From: Bacteroidales bacterium
Lineage (GTDB): Bacteria > Bacteroidota > Bacteroidia > Bacteroidales > UBA10428
Direction of reading: 5' to 3'
NCBI GenBank assembly: GCA_016929525.1
Contig: JAFGIP010000032.1
Coordinates: 1-32,565 of the forward strand
DNA: 32,565 bases
The notes beneath the pieces are model-generated. The model ran no database searches and was not told the origin of the DNA. It saw only the letters and a program-made list of their open reading frames with translations. A program made the translations under genes and the position numbers. Shown in pieces: positions 1-8,066 of this stretch (position 1 is its first letter; every line of letters begins with the position of its first letter).

Positions 1-1097
1 CGATAACTTGTAGCATCTGCTGAAGAATTCCAGTTCGAAGTTATCTGACCACAGGCTGCTGCTGTACCAGCTGTTGCAACTGGGGCTAATGGTGCTGTCA
101 ACAATCCATCATTAACAGTATAATCAGCGCTATGAGAGCATAAGCCTTCCACTACTTCAACATGATAGCTATCAGCAATAAGTCCATTTATATCTTCCTG
201 CAAGGAATCAACAGTCCAGGAAGCATTACTCCAGGTAATTGTTGCACTTGCTGAATATCCAGTGAGCGTTAAGTTAATTGAACCCTCACTACCCCCGACA
301 CAAGTAGGATTAGTAACTACAGCAGAAATGCCTGTTGTACAAACGTGCTCATTTATTAATTCATTTACTAAATCCAATAAATCCTGATCCTCTAATAGAA
401 AATCATCAATATCACCATAATTCACATCACAAGGATCATCCCAACTACAAATTTCAGTTAATCCCGGATTTTCAATGGAAATGGAGGAGCTATCACCAAT
501 GACAAAGAAGTTATCACTACCATCGGAATCTCCAAATATTATAACAGGGCTATTCCCTTGAATATCCAAATCTCCAGCTATTACAAGATTTCCATCACTT
601 CGAATACTTCCGCCTGCATCATTCATATTTAAATCACCCAATACTATGAAATCTCCGAATATATCAACAACTGCAGTTTCCAGATTACAATTACCTGTAA
701 TTATAACCACACCATTAGGTTGGACCTCCATTGCACCTCCAACCAAATTTAGGTCTCCATCTACAAATAAAGTATCGCCTGGAGACACATCAATATATGC
801 ATATGCACCTGTTGTAAAGGTACCATTAACTTCAAGTGTTCCGTTAATATCTAAAGATGTAGGTGCAAAAAGCCAACCACCATGAATTGTAATATCTCCT
901 GTTCTTGTAATTGTAACTTCCTGTTGAGTAACAAAATCATCACCTCCATCCAAATCTCCATCAACAGTGACAGTTAATCCAGGATCAGGGTTCCAATTAG
1001 CTGGATCATTCCAGTCTCCCGAATAAATATCATAAGATTGCGACCAAACAAAAAATGGTAGAAAAACAATGATTACAAAGAAAATATATCTTTTCAT
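1..1097 (-). CDS. Secreted adhesin-like protein, N-terminal part (truncated by window edge)
   Basis: An open frame on the minus strand starts with ATG at 1097 and runs off the left edge after 365 codons without a stop. The N-terminus MKRYIFFVIIVFLPFFVWSQ is a clear signal peptide. A GxW...W segment follows (SGDWNDPANWNPDPG), then a beta-rich stretch alternating D/N/G with hydrophobics, as in Bacteroidota surface proteins. At about residues 255-327 there is one SprB-like repeat (NPTCVGGSEGSINLTLTGY, then ITWSN and an EDINGL segment). The visible end (ITSNWNSSADATSYR) looks like the start of a fibronectin-III-like domain. Export through T9SS is an inference from these modules; the C-terminal sorting domain that would prove it lies outside the window. 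The frame and signal peptide are read directly, while the adhesin role is a family-level guess. Confidence 0.8.
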   Translation of the reverse strand, partial: MKRYIFFVIIVFLPFFVWSQSYDIYSGDWNDPANWNPDPGLTVTVDGDLDGGDDFVTQQEVTITRTGDITIHGGWLFAPTSLDINGTLEVNGTFTTGAYAYIDVSPGDTLFVDGDLNLVGGAMEVQPNGVVIITGNCNLETAVVDIFGDFIVLGDLNMNDAGGSIRSDGNLVIAGDLDIQGNSPVIIFGDSDGSDNFFVIGDSSSISIENPGLTEICSWDDPCDVNYGDIDDFLLEDQDLLDLVNELINEHVCTTGISAVVTNPTCVGGSEGSINLTLTGYSASATITWSNASWTVDSLQEDINGLIADSYHVEVVEGLCSHSADYTVNDGLLTAPLAPVATAGTAAACGQITSNWNSSADATSY

Positions 1098-1421
1098 CGG
1101 TATTTATTGATTAAGTTAAGGGCACTATTCTTTAAACTTGCTATGTTGTTCATTTTCAAAGCTGAAGCGAAGATATAAAAACTAAGTATGCGCATTGGTT
1201 AAAGTTATTAACGCTTTATAAACAGATAAACAATATCAAAACTTTAGTTAACAAGTACTTATACATTTTATTTTTCCTGAAGGTTATCATTTATCAGGCT
1301 CATTTTGATTAACTGCAAAAAAGTGGTGATGAAAATCACCGGCAAATATCATTTTTTTTGTTCAAACCACTAAAAAATTGCAGGAAAATCGTAACTTATA
1401 ATGTCTTAAAAATCAATAGCT
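1098..1421. other. Intergenic region between divergent genes
   Basis: These 324 bases separate the minus-strand adhesin from the plus-strand zinc-ribbon gene. I see no ORF or RNA gene. The only distinct structure is a hairpin at 1325-1340, GGTGAT-GAAA-ATCACC, a perfect 6-bp stem closed by a GNRA-type tetraloop, followed by a run of eight T from 1352. No convincing TAnnTTTG promoter element is visible for either neighbour. Confidence 0.5.
1325..1340. other. Small perfect hairpin with GAAA tetraloop
   Basis: GGTGAT, GAAA and ATCACC form a 6-bp stem with a GNRA loop, 82 bases before the ATG of the zinc-ribbon gene. A T-run starts 11 bases further on. It could be a weak terminator or a 5' UTR structure; the sequence alone does not decide. 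Confidence 0.4.
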
Positions 1422-1832
1422 ATGGATAAAGAATACTACTGCCCCAAATGCCATGGTTATGTTAAAGTTGGCGATTTTATCATATTGGTGGCTAAAAATA
1501 AGTCCAAAACCAGTGGACTGCTGCTTTTACACCCGGAAGTTGGTAACTATTCAAGTATAAAACATCGCCATTTTGAAATTGATGATAAGGAAGTTCTTGA
1601 AATTCACTGTCCTTTATGCCATGTTAACCTTGCTTCTGACTTTGATGACAACTTATCGCATTTAATACTGGTTGAAGACAATAAAACCTTCGATATTTAT
1701 TTCTCGAGGATTGTCGGAGAACAAAGCACCTACCTTGTTGACGGACAAACAGTAACAGCATCAGGAATTCATTCTGACAGGTATACCTACTTTAAAATGA
1801 GTGATAAGTTCAAACAATACCTTAAAAAGTAA
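1422..1832 (+). CDS. Small protein with two CxxC zinc-ribbon knuckles, function unknown
   Basis: This 136-residue soluble protein has no signal peptide or membrane segment. It carries two CxxC pairs, CPKC at residues 7-10 and CPLC at about 63-66, separated by some 50 residues; each is followed by a short hydrophobic strand, as in a zinc ribbon. A treble-clef or ribbon fold that binds one Zn2+ is the natural reading. The C-terminal half is mixed alpha/beta and ends in a Lys-rich helix. I do not recognise a named family and assign no function. It is followed by the nhaA remnant 145 bases away, so it is probably a single-gene transcript. The start is the first ATG in frame, with no strong Shine-Dalgarno sequence. 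Confidence 0.75.
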   Translation: MDKEYYCPKCHGYVKVGDFIILVAKNKSKTSGLLLLHPEVGNYSSIKHRHFEIDDKEVLEIHCPLCHVNLASDFDDNLSHLILVEDNKTFDIYFSRIVGEQSTYLVDGQTVTASGIHSDRYTYFKMSDKFKQYLKK

Positions 1833-1977
1833 TCAGGTACAGTTGTATTTCTGAATCCCATCTTTTTCATTTCATAAGAACCAATAAACAATAAACAAGT
1901 AGTGAGATTAGTTGTTATGAATCAACATATAATTAACTAATTACACCAAGAATTCTTAAACACTAATATTCTCACCC

Positions 1978-3266
1978 ATGGCTGGTAAAAATCAATCTCT
2001 TATTGAGAACATAATACAACCTATTCAACGTTTTTTTTTAAAATTGAAGCCTCAGTCGGCCTTATTCTGCTTGCTGCTACTCTAGTACACTAATTTGGAC
2101 AAACTCAGGTTTTGGTGAAACCTATCATCATTTTTGGGAAACACACCTTTCAATTGATTTAGGCTTTTTTGTTGCAGGCTTTGAAATAAAGCGCGAATTG
2201 ATCGCCGGTGAATTATCATCGTTCAAACAGGCGGCTTTGCCAATATCTGCTGCTATTGGAGGAATGATTATCCCTGCTGTTTTATTTCTGATAGTAAATA
2301 AAAATCCGAATGCTATGGCAGGTTGGGGAATACCTATGGCAACCGATATAGCTTTTTCTTTAGGTGTATTATCGCTATTGGGCAAAAGAGTACCACTTGC
2401 TCTCAAAATATTTTTATTAGCATTTGCCCTTGTAGATGTTCTTGGAGCTGTTATCGTAATTGCCATATTCTACAACCACGATATTCAATGGAGTTATCTA
2501 ATCATTGGACTTGGGCTAACAATGCTGCTGATTGTATTCAACAAACTGAAAATAAAATCCATACCACCCATTATGATTTTGGGATGGGTTATTTGGTATT
2601 TATTTCTAAAATAGGGTATTCATCAAACAATTGCAGTGATTTTAATTGCATTTACAATTCCTTTAAAACGATCCAATAACCTCGAAACATTCAGACTGAA
2701 AATGCAGAATAACCTTGACTATTTTGTTTTGTTCAACTCCCAGTGAAAAAGACAGAATTATTTTATCTAACAAGCAACTAGCTGCATTAGATAATTTGGA
2801 AGAAAGAATTTTTCATGTTCAAAGTCCGGTAAAGCGATTGGAGCACATATTACATAAATTTGTAACCTGTTTTGTGATGCCTGTTTTTGCTTTGGCAAAT
2901 GCTGGGGTATTACTAACTGGTATTGGTTTATCAAATATTTTTGGTGGGTTAAGCAGTTCTATTTCTTTTAGCCTTTTAGCCTTGTAGCCGGTAAAAATAA
3001 CCGGAATATTTCTTTTTGCCTGAGCAGCAGTGAAACTAGGCATTACCGCTTTAACTGAAAACGTGCACTGGAAACATATTTTCAGCCTTGGTTTTTTAGG
3101 TGGTATGGGTTTTACCATGTTTCTTTTTATATCAAATCTTGCCTTCACATCTGAAGCCTTGCTAAATCCGGCAAAGATTGGTATCTTAGCCGGCTCTTTA
3201 TTCGCAGGTGTAGGTGGTTATTTCGATCTTCATCTGTTGCTTAGAACAAAAAAAGAAGAAGGCTAA
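1978..3266 (+). pseudogene. nhaA: Na+/H+ antiporter NhaA, decayed
   Basis: Conceptual fragments in several frames line up in order with NhaA: RFF..KIEASVGLILLAATL, then IWTNSGFGETYHHFWETHL, GFEIKRELIAGELSSFKQAA, AAIGGMIIPA, GWGIPMATDIAFSLGVLSLL, PLALKIFLLAFALVDVLGA, GIHQTIAVILIAFTIPL, RLEHILHKF, MPVFALANAGV and a C-terminal LGGMGFTMFLFISNLAF. Lesions seen: a frameshift at the T9 run 2031-2039; a second shift before TAA 2091-2093; apparent loss of about 15-20 residues near 2165, where the family WIND helix should be; TAG at 2612-2614 inside K-S-G; a frameshift near 2742; TAG 2985-2987; TGA 3021-3023. The family Asp-Asp pair (D163-D164 in E. coli) reads Asp-Val here (GAT GTT, 2435-2440), removing a known ion-binding residue. 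The product cannot be functional. Homopolymer sequencing error could explain one or two shifts but not the whole set. Confidence 0.9.
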
Positions 3267-3272
3267 AACATT

Positions 3273-3977
3273 ATGGAAAAACTTGCAAAAGAACTTTGCG
3301 AAAAACTTAAAGATTATACAGCTCAGGAAATAATTCGCTATTTCATCGTTGATTTTGATGGAAAAGTTGGTTTAGCTACCAGTCTGGGTGCCGAAGACCA
3401 GGTTCTAACAGAAATGATTTGCAAAGTAGATAAATTAACAAAGATATTTACACTCGACACCGGCAGAGTTTTCCCTGAAACCTATGATTTACTTGAAAAA
3501 ACCAATAAGCATTACCAGATAAACATAGAAGTATATTTCCCTAATACAGGTAAAGTTGAGGAAATGGTGAACAAAAAGGGAATTAACTTATTTTACGAAA
3601 GCATCGAAAACAGAAAAGAATGTTGTGGAATACGTAAAATTGAACCTTTAAAAAGAGCCTTATCTGATATTGATGTATGGGTAACCGGAATTCGTAAAGA
3701 CCAGTCTGTAACACGCTTCTTTACGCCCCTGGTTGAATGGGATGAAGGGAACAAGGTAATAAAAGTTAATCCGCTGCTTAAATGGAGCGAAAAAGATGTT
3801 TGGGCTTACATAAACGACAACAACATACCTTACAATGCATTGCACGACAAAGGATTTCCCAGCATTGGATGCCAACCGTGTACAAGAGCTGTAAAAAAAG
3901 GCGAAGATATAAGATCCGGCCGATGGTGGTGGGAAGAACCCGAGCACAAAGAATGTGGTTTACACACAAAAGATTAG
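3273..3977 (+). CDS. cysH: APS/PAPS reductase (CysH family, 4Fe-4S type)
   Basis: This 234-residue enzyme reduces adenylyl-sulfate (or phosphoadenylyl-sulfate) to sulfite in assimilatory sulfate reduction. The PP-loop-type nucleotide-binding start TSLGAEDQVL (36-45) and LDTGRVFPETY (61-71) are clear. Cysteines C117-C118 and C200-x-x-C203 match the CC...CxxC cluster ligands of the iron-sulfur subgroup that prefers APS. The C-terminal ECGLH (227-231) holds the catalytic cysteine. Length fits the compact bacterial APS reductases. The ATG lies 7 bases after the nhaA pseudogene stop, so it was probably co-transcribed with that gene. No cysD, cysN or sulfite reductase gene is nearby, so its partners are encoded elsewhere. 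The gene ends 9 bases from convergent mnmA. Confidence 0.92.
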   Translation: MEKLAKELCEKLKDYTAQEIIRYFIVDFDGKVGLATSLGAEDQVLTEMICKVDKLTKIFTLDTGRVFPETYDLLEKTNKHYQINIEVYFPNTGKVEEMVNKKGINLFYESIENRKECCGIRKIEPLKRALSDIDVWVTGIRKDQSVTRFFTPLVEWDEGNKVIKVNPLLKWSEKDVWAYINDNNIPYNALHDKGFPSIGCQPCTRAVKKGEDIRSGRWWWEEPEHKECGLHTKD

Positions 3978-3986
3978 CAAGTTTGC

Positions 3987-5183
3987 TTATTTGATAACTC
4001 CAGAGCCAACAAGTTCTTCATCATCGTACCAGGCTGCAAATTGTCCGGAAGTAATACCTCGCTGCATATCTTCAAAAAGAATATAAATGCCGCTTTCAAC
4101 ACAATGAAGACAAGCTTTCTGCAAAGCTTGCCGGTATCTAACCCGAACCAGATACTCCCTGATTTCACCGGTTTTCATCTCCAGATCAGATCTAATCCAG
4201 TGAATTTCATCTCTTGGGATAAACAATCCATACCTGTTCAGCCCAGGATGATTATGTCCCTGACCGACATAAACCACATTTTCAACAACATCAATTCCGA
4301 GAACAAAAAGTGGTTCTTTTCTACCGCCAATATTTAGTCCTTTGCGCTGTCCTATGGTATAAAAATGAGCTCCATCGTGTTCTCCGGCCAGAACACCCAT
4401 TTTTGGTGAATATATTGCCGGTTCGGCAAAAACTTTAAGCTCATCTTCGAAGTAATTATAAGTTATTACAGGTTTTATATAGCTTGGATTATCATTTGAA
4501 TCTTTAGGGATTTCAACAACAATTCCTTTTTTTGCATTTAATTTCTGCTGAAGAAAAGTTGGTAAATCAACTTTCCCGACAAAACAAATCCCCTGACTGT
4601 CTTTCTTTTTTGCTGTAGCAAGTCCCTGTTCTTCTGCTATTAGCCGAATATCCTTTTTATACAAATGCCCGATAGGAAACAAAGCTTTGCTTAGTTGCTC
4701 CTGATTTACCTGGCACAAAAAATAACTTTGTTCTTTTGACGGATCGGTGCCGGCTAGTAAGCGATGAACCTTCCTGCCATTTTTTGTAATGGTTTCTTTC
4801 CGGCAGTAATGTCCGGTAGCAACAAAATCGGCTCCCAATTCAAAAGCAGCTTTGGCAAACAGATCAAATTTCACCTCACGGTTGCACAGAACATCGGGGT
4901 TGGGAGTTCTTCCTTTTTGATATTCATTAAACATGTAGTCAACTACCCGCTGACCATATTGCACACTAAAATCAATAGTTTGAAACGGAATTTCCAGTTT
5001 TCGCGCTACCAATTCAGCGAAAATCAGGTCGTCGTTCCACGGACAATCACCTGAGAGAGTTCCCTCGGTCTCATGCCAGTTTATCATAAACAATCCGGTA
5101 ACATCATAACCTTGCTCTTTCAAAAGGTATGCTGCAACGCTTGAATCAACACCTCCGGATAATCCTACGACAACCTTTTTCAT
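3987..5183 (-). CDS. mnmA: tRNA-uridine 2-sulfurtransferase MnmA
   Basis: MnmA activates U34 of Lys, Glu and Gln tRNAs with ATP and transfers persulfide sulfur to form 2-thiouridine. The 398-residue protein has the PP-loop GLSGGVDSSVAAYLL (7-21), the substrate loop NPDVLCNREVKFD with catalytic Cys100, the GATGHY-like segment GADFVATGHYC, and the second catalytic Cys in SQGICFVGK near residue 198. GQRKGLNIGG marks the central domain and the C-terminal beta-barrel is complete, so length is normal. It starts 8 bases downstream of ribH on the same strand, indicating a ribH-mnmA operon driven from the promoter upstream of ribH. It converges tightly with cysH. Confidence 0.97.
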   Translation of the reverse strand: MKKVVVGLSGGVDSSVAAYLLKEQGYDVTGLFMINWHETEGTLSGDCPWNDDLIFAELVARKLEIPFQTIDFSVQYGQRVVDYMFNEYQKGRTPNPDVLCNREVKFDLFAKAAFELGADFVATGHYCRKETITKNGRKVHRLLAGTDPSKEQSYFLCQVNQEQLSKALFPIGHLYKKDIRLIAEEQGLATAKKKDSQGICFVGKVDLPTFLQQKLNAKKGIVVEIPKDSNDNPSYIKPVITYNYFEDELKVFAEPAIYSPKMGVLAGEHDGAHFYTIGQRKGLNIGGRKEPLFVLGIDVVENVVYVGQGHNHPGLNRYGLFIPRDEIHWIRSDLEMKTGEIREYLVRVRYRQALQKACLHCVESGIYILFEDMQRGITSGQFAAWYDDEELVGSGVIK

Positions 5184-5191
5184 CTTATATT

Positions 5192-5683
5192 TCAGATGGT
5201 TCTTTTAAATAAATCTATCATTTTAATAGCCGTAACAGCTGCTTCATCGCCTTTATTCCCATGCTTTCCTCCTGCCCTGTCAAGAGCCTGCTGTTTGTCG
5301 TCAGTAGTGAGCACTCCAAAAATAAAGGGTATATCGTATTGCGTGTTTAACTGTGTAATTCCCTGGGTCACACCATGGCAAATAAAATCGAAATGACGTG
5401 TTTCACCCTGAATCACACAACCTAAAACAATTATAGCATTGTATTCTCTTGTCTGGGCAAAAGCTCTGGCACCGGCTGTCAGCTCAAAAGTTCCCGGAAC
5501 ATAATCAACAACAATATCGCCTTCTTTTGCACCATGCTTAAGAAATGTATTTACAGCTCCGTCTCTAAGCGCAAATGTTATTTCTTCGTTCCACTCTGCG
5601 ACAACAATAGCTACCTTCATGCCTTTTGCCGAGGGCACTTTAGAAGGATCATATGCCGAAAGATTCTTTAATGCAGTTGCCAT
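5192..5683 (-). CDS. ribH: 6,7-dimethyl-8-ribityllumazine synthase
   Basis: RibH condenses 5-amino-6-ribitylamino-uracil with 3,4-dihydroxybutanone 4-phosphate, the penultimate step of riboflavin synthesis, and usually assembles into pentamers or capsids. The 163-residue protein shows the substrate site AEWNEEITF (29-37), VPGTFELTAGA (62-72), and GETRHFDFI with catalytic His97, followed by FGVLTTDDKQQA and GNKGDEAA (phosphate binding). Length is standard. It is the first gene of a two-gene unit with mnmA and is separated by a terminator from the TPR gene upstream. The ribH - TPR - recF - DUF721 neighbourhood is common in Bacteroidota. Confidence 0.97.
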   Translation of the reverse strand: MATALKNLSAYDPSKVPSAKGMKVAIVVAEWNEEITFALRDGAVNTFLKHGAKEGDIVVDYVPGTFELTAGARAFAQTREYNAIIVLGCVIQGETRHFDFICHGVTQGITQLNTQYDIPFIFGVLTTDDKQQALDRAGGKHGNKGDEAAVTAIKMIDLFKRTI

Positions 5684-5719
5684 AATAATATTTATTCTTA
5701 TTGGATTAACTAATTAATA

Positions 5720-5727
5720 CAAATTTA
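5720..5727 (-). promoter_or_regulatory. -7 promoter element for ribH-mnmA
   Basis: Reading the minus strand, TAAATTTG matches the Bacteroidota -7 consensus TAnnTTTG and lies 36 bases before the ribH ATG. No clear -33 TTTG is seen at the expected spacing. Confidence 0.55.
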
Positions 5728-5756
5728 GTTGTTTTGATTTGTGATTTCCAGAAAAT

Positions 5757-5795
5757 AAAAAAAGTACCAACATCAGCCTGATATTGATACTTTTT
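5757..5795 (-). terminator. Rho-independent terminator of the TPR gene
   Basis: On the minus strand AAAAAGTATCAATATCAG pairs with CTGATGTTGGTACTTTTT, leaving a very small loop. Pairing is nearly continuous, with a few G-U pairs, and the A and T tracts make it work in both directions. It lies between the end of the TPR gene (5816) and the ribH promoter, so it separates the two units. Confidence 0.8.
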
Positions 5796-5815
5796 ATTTG
5801 CAAATATTTTTCGAA

Positions 5816-6502
5816 TTACATTTTCAGCTTAACTGCTGTTATGTATTTGTCAATTTCTTCTGCTTCTGTTGAATTTGGATAATTTGCTTTAATTTGCTCG
5901 TAAACATCAAGTGCTTTTTTGTTTTCATTGATCGACTCATAAACTATACCCGATTTCATTAAATAAACAGGCGATAGTAATTCATTCTCGTTGAGATTAG
6001 CAGCTTTTTCATAGTAAGAAACACCCTTTTCATATTCATCAAGTTCTACATATGCATCCCCGATAGCCCCTAAAGCAACAATTGAAACAAGTCGGTCATT
6101 TCCGTCAAAATCTTTCAGGTAATCAATCGCATCTTCGTACTGACCCAATCTTAAATAGGAGATACCTGCATAATAACAAGCAAGATTTGCCGATTTTGTT
6201 GCTGCATAATCGTCAATGATGTCTAACAGTCCTTTATACTGTCCATCGCCCTCAAGTGTCAGGTTGAAAGAATCCAGCTCAAAATACTTTTCAGCCATGA
6301 ACATTTCTGACTGCGCTTCATTCTCTTTGGGTTCAAGATAAAATTTCTTATAGCTAAAAAACCCGCCAACTACTATTAATATTACTATTATAATAATTGA
6401 AAGACTTTTCCTGTTTTCTTCAATATAACGTTCGGTCTTTGTTAAAGCTTCTTCAACCGTCTGAAATCCATCGTGTTGCGGATTGTATTTCTGCTTGCTC
6501 AT
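5816..6502 (-). CDS. Membrane-anchored tetratricopeptide repeat protein (YfgM-like)
   Basis: This 228-residue protein has a cytoplasmic N-terminus, one membrane helix at about 33-51 (SIIIIVILIVVGGFFSYKK), and an outer helical part of about 170 residues. The latter contains TPR-type repeats: AEKYFELDSF near 70, ACYYAGISYLRLGQYEDAIDYL near 108-129, ALGAIGDAYVELDEYEKGVSYYEKA near 141-165, and a fourth with a conserved Pro ending AL..YEQIKANYPNS. The layout matches the YfgM/CpoB-like family, whose E. coli member sits at the Sec translocon. It sits in a cluster conserved in the phylum next to ribH and divergent from recF. A specific role cannot be deduced; a scaffold or chaperone is inferred. Confidence 0.85.
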   Translation of the reverse strand: MSKQKYNPQHDGFQTVEEALTKTERYIEENRKSLSIIIIVILIVVGGFFSYKKFYLEPKENEAQSEMFMAEKYFELDSFNLTLEGDGQYKGLLDIIDDYAATKSANLACYYAGISYLRLGQYEDAIDYLKDFDGNDRLVSIVALGAIGDAYVELDEYEKGVSYYEKAANLNENELLSPVYLMKSGIVYESINENKKALDVYEQIKANYPNSTEAEEIDKYITAVKLKM

Positions 6503-6536
6503 TTCTTGAGTTTAATTTATCATTTTAAAACGTGTG

Positions 6537-6567
6537 CAAATGTATATTATTTAGCATAATTAGCAAA
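6537..6567 (-). promoter_or_regulatory. Promoter of the TPR gene (TTTG-N19-TACATTTG)
   Basis: On the minus strand TTTG (6567-6564) is followed after exactly 19 bases by TACATTTG (6544-6537). Both elements match the Bacteroidota -33/-7 consensus at its preferred spacing. The leader to the ATG at 6502 is about 30 bases. This is the best promoter in the window. Confidence 0.75.
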
Positions 6568-6629
6568 AATATTTATTTGTTACTCGTCTTGATTCGTCTA
6601 AAAATTCATTTATTGTAAGGTATATTATC

Positions 6630-6637
6630 TATTTTTG
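6630..6637 (+). promoter_or_regulatory. -7 promoter element for recF
   Basis: TATTTTTG fits TAnnTTTG and ends 20 bases before the recF ATG at 6658. No good -33 match is present. Confidence 0.5.
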
Positions 6638-6657
6638 AAGTCTTGAACTAAGTTTCT

Positions 6658-7773
6658 ATGTATTTATCAGATTTATCCGTCCTGAATTTTAAGAATTACC
6701 CCGAATCAACTCTTTCTTTGCACAAAAAGATAAATTGTTTTGTCGGAAATAATGGTGTAGGTAAAACAAATATTTTAGATGCAGTATATTATCTCTGTAT
6801 GTGTAAAAGCTATTTCAATAATACGGATCAGTTTGTTATTCGGAATAATGAGGATTTTATGGTATTACAGGGAAGTTTTTCGCTTGATAATGAGGTAGAT
6901 AATATCTATTGCGGACTAAAATCCGGTAAAAAGAAAGTATTCAGAAAAAATAAAAAGGAATATCATAAATTATCTGATCACATTGGGCTGTTCCCGGTTG
7001 TAATGATTTCCCCATCAGATTCTTCGCTTATTATTGATACCAGCGAAGAACGACGAAAATACATGAATGCTGTTATTTCTCAGTACGATAAAGATTACCT
7101 TGAAAATGTTATTCACTACAATAAAATTCTGGCTCAAAGAAATAAGCTGCTTAAAGATATAAGGAATACCCAGGGGGCAAATGATTTGCTGTTGGTTTAT
7201 GATGAACAGCTATTACCTCTTGGAAATAAAATTCATATAAGCAGAAAAGACTTTATTGAGCATCTTACTCCGGTTTTTAAAGACTTTTACAGGCAGATTT
7301 CTGAAGGGAAAGAACAGGTTGAACTAAATTATCTGTCTCAGCTTAATAACGAAAGTTTTGAGGTCTTAATAAAAAACAACCACCAAAAAGACTTAATTGC
7401 ACAATATACAACAACCGGAATTCATAAAGATGATCTTGAAATGGTTTTACTTGGAAGTCCCATAAAAAAAATAGGCTCACAGGGGCAACAAAAAACTTTT
7501 TTGGTGGCATTAAAGCTTGCACAATTTAAATTTCTTTCAGAAATTAAAAACTTCTCTCCAATACTGTTGCTCGATGATATATTTGACAAATTTGATGTTA
7601 ACCGGGTTTCGCAGATTCTGCACCTGGTATCTGATAATAATTTTGGACAAATATTAATTACCCATACCAATGAGTATAGAATGAAGGAACTTCTTAAAAA
7701 AATAGAAGGAGGGTACAAGCTTTTTAAAGTAGAAGAAAACCAGATAAACCTTATAGATAGTGAGGAAAAGTAA
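6658..7773 (+). CDS. recF: DNA repair and replication protein RecF
   Basis: RecF is an SMC-like ABC ATPase that, with RecO and RecR, loads RecA at single-strand gaps and stalled forks. The 371-residue protein starts with the typical FKNYPES strand and carries Walker A GNNGVGKT (30-37), the ABC signature GSQGQQK near 272 and Walker B ILLLDDIFDKFD near 302-313, followed by the His-containing ITHTNEY. Length is normal for the family. The stop overlaps the GTG start of the DUF721 gene by 14 bases, so the two are translationally coupled. The TPR gene diverges from it. Confidence 0.96.
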   Translation: MYLSDLSVLNFKNYPESTLSLHKKINCFVGNNGVGKTNILDAVYYLCMCKSYFNNTDQFVIRNNEDFMVLQGSFSLDNEVDNIYCGLKSGKKKVFRKNKKEYHKLSDHIGLFPVVMISPSDSSLIIDTSEERRKYMNAVISQYDKDYLENVIHYNKILAQRNKLLKDIRNTQGANDLLLVYDEQLLPLGNKIHISRKDFIEHLTPVFKDFYRQISEGKEQVELNYLSQLNNESFEVLIKNNHQKDLIAQYTTTGIHKDDLEMVLLGSPIKKIGSQGQQKTFLVALKLAQFKFLSEIKNFSPILLLDDIFDKFDVNRVSQILHLVSDNNFGQILITHTNEYRMKELLKKIEGGYKLFKVEENQINLIDSEEK

Positions 7774-8050
7774 TACTCAACCCCTAAAAAGTGTGCTTAG
7801 AGAATACATCGAGGCTCTGGGGCATCGAAGAAAGCTTAAGGAAGTTAATCTTATTACAAGCTGGGAAAACCTTATGGGCAAGGCAATATCCAACCACACA
7901 AAGAATATCTACATTAAAAATAAGACACTCTTCGTAAAACTAGATTCATCTGTACTTAAGAATGAACTGCTAATGAACAGAGAAAAGATAATTGACCACC
8001 TCAATTCACATGCAGGCGAATCAATTATCGAGAAAATTATTTTTCAATGA
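7760..8050 (+). CDS. DUF721 (DciA-like) protein
   Basis: This 96-residue protein is made almost wholly of a DUF721 domain: a helical N-terminus (LKSVLREYIEALGHRRKL), then VNLITSWENLMGKAISNHT, and the beta strands NIYIKNKTLFVKLDSSVLKNEL. DUF721 includes DciA, which delivers the replicative helicase DnaB in bacteria lacking DnaC or DnaI. The recF-DUF721 coupling fits a role in replication. The start is GTG at 7760 inside the end of recF; no ATG gives a full domain. Family assignment is firm, and helicase loading in this organism is inferred. Confidence 0.88.
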   Translation: MRKSNTQPLKSVLREYIEALGHRRKLKEVNLITSWENLMGKAISNHTKNIYIKNKTLFVKLDSSVLKNELLMNREKIIDHLNSHAGESIIEKIIFQ

Positions 8051-8066
8051 AACAGGAACAGATCGA

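Noticed and set aside
646-885. Plus-strand ORF of 79 codons
   Set aside because: It is antisense to the edge-truncated secreted protein, whose signal peptide and repeat modules are clear.
2128-2466. Minus-strand ORF of 112 codons
   Set aside because: It is opposite the nhaA remnant, has low-complexity composition and no family features, while the plus strand has clear homology.
2323-2679. Plus-strand ORF of 118 codons overlapping nhaA
   Set aside because: Cys/Asn-rich out-of-frame reading of the nhaA remnant.
1978-3266. Functional nhaA rescued by programmed frameshifting or stop recoding (TGA as Trp or Sec)
   Set aside because: Several shifts, two different stop codons, an apparent deletion and loss of an essential Asp cannot be rescued together.
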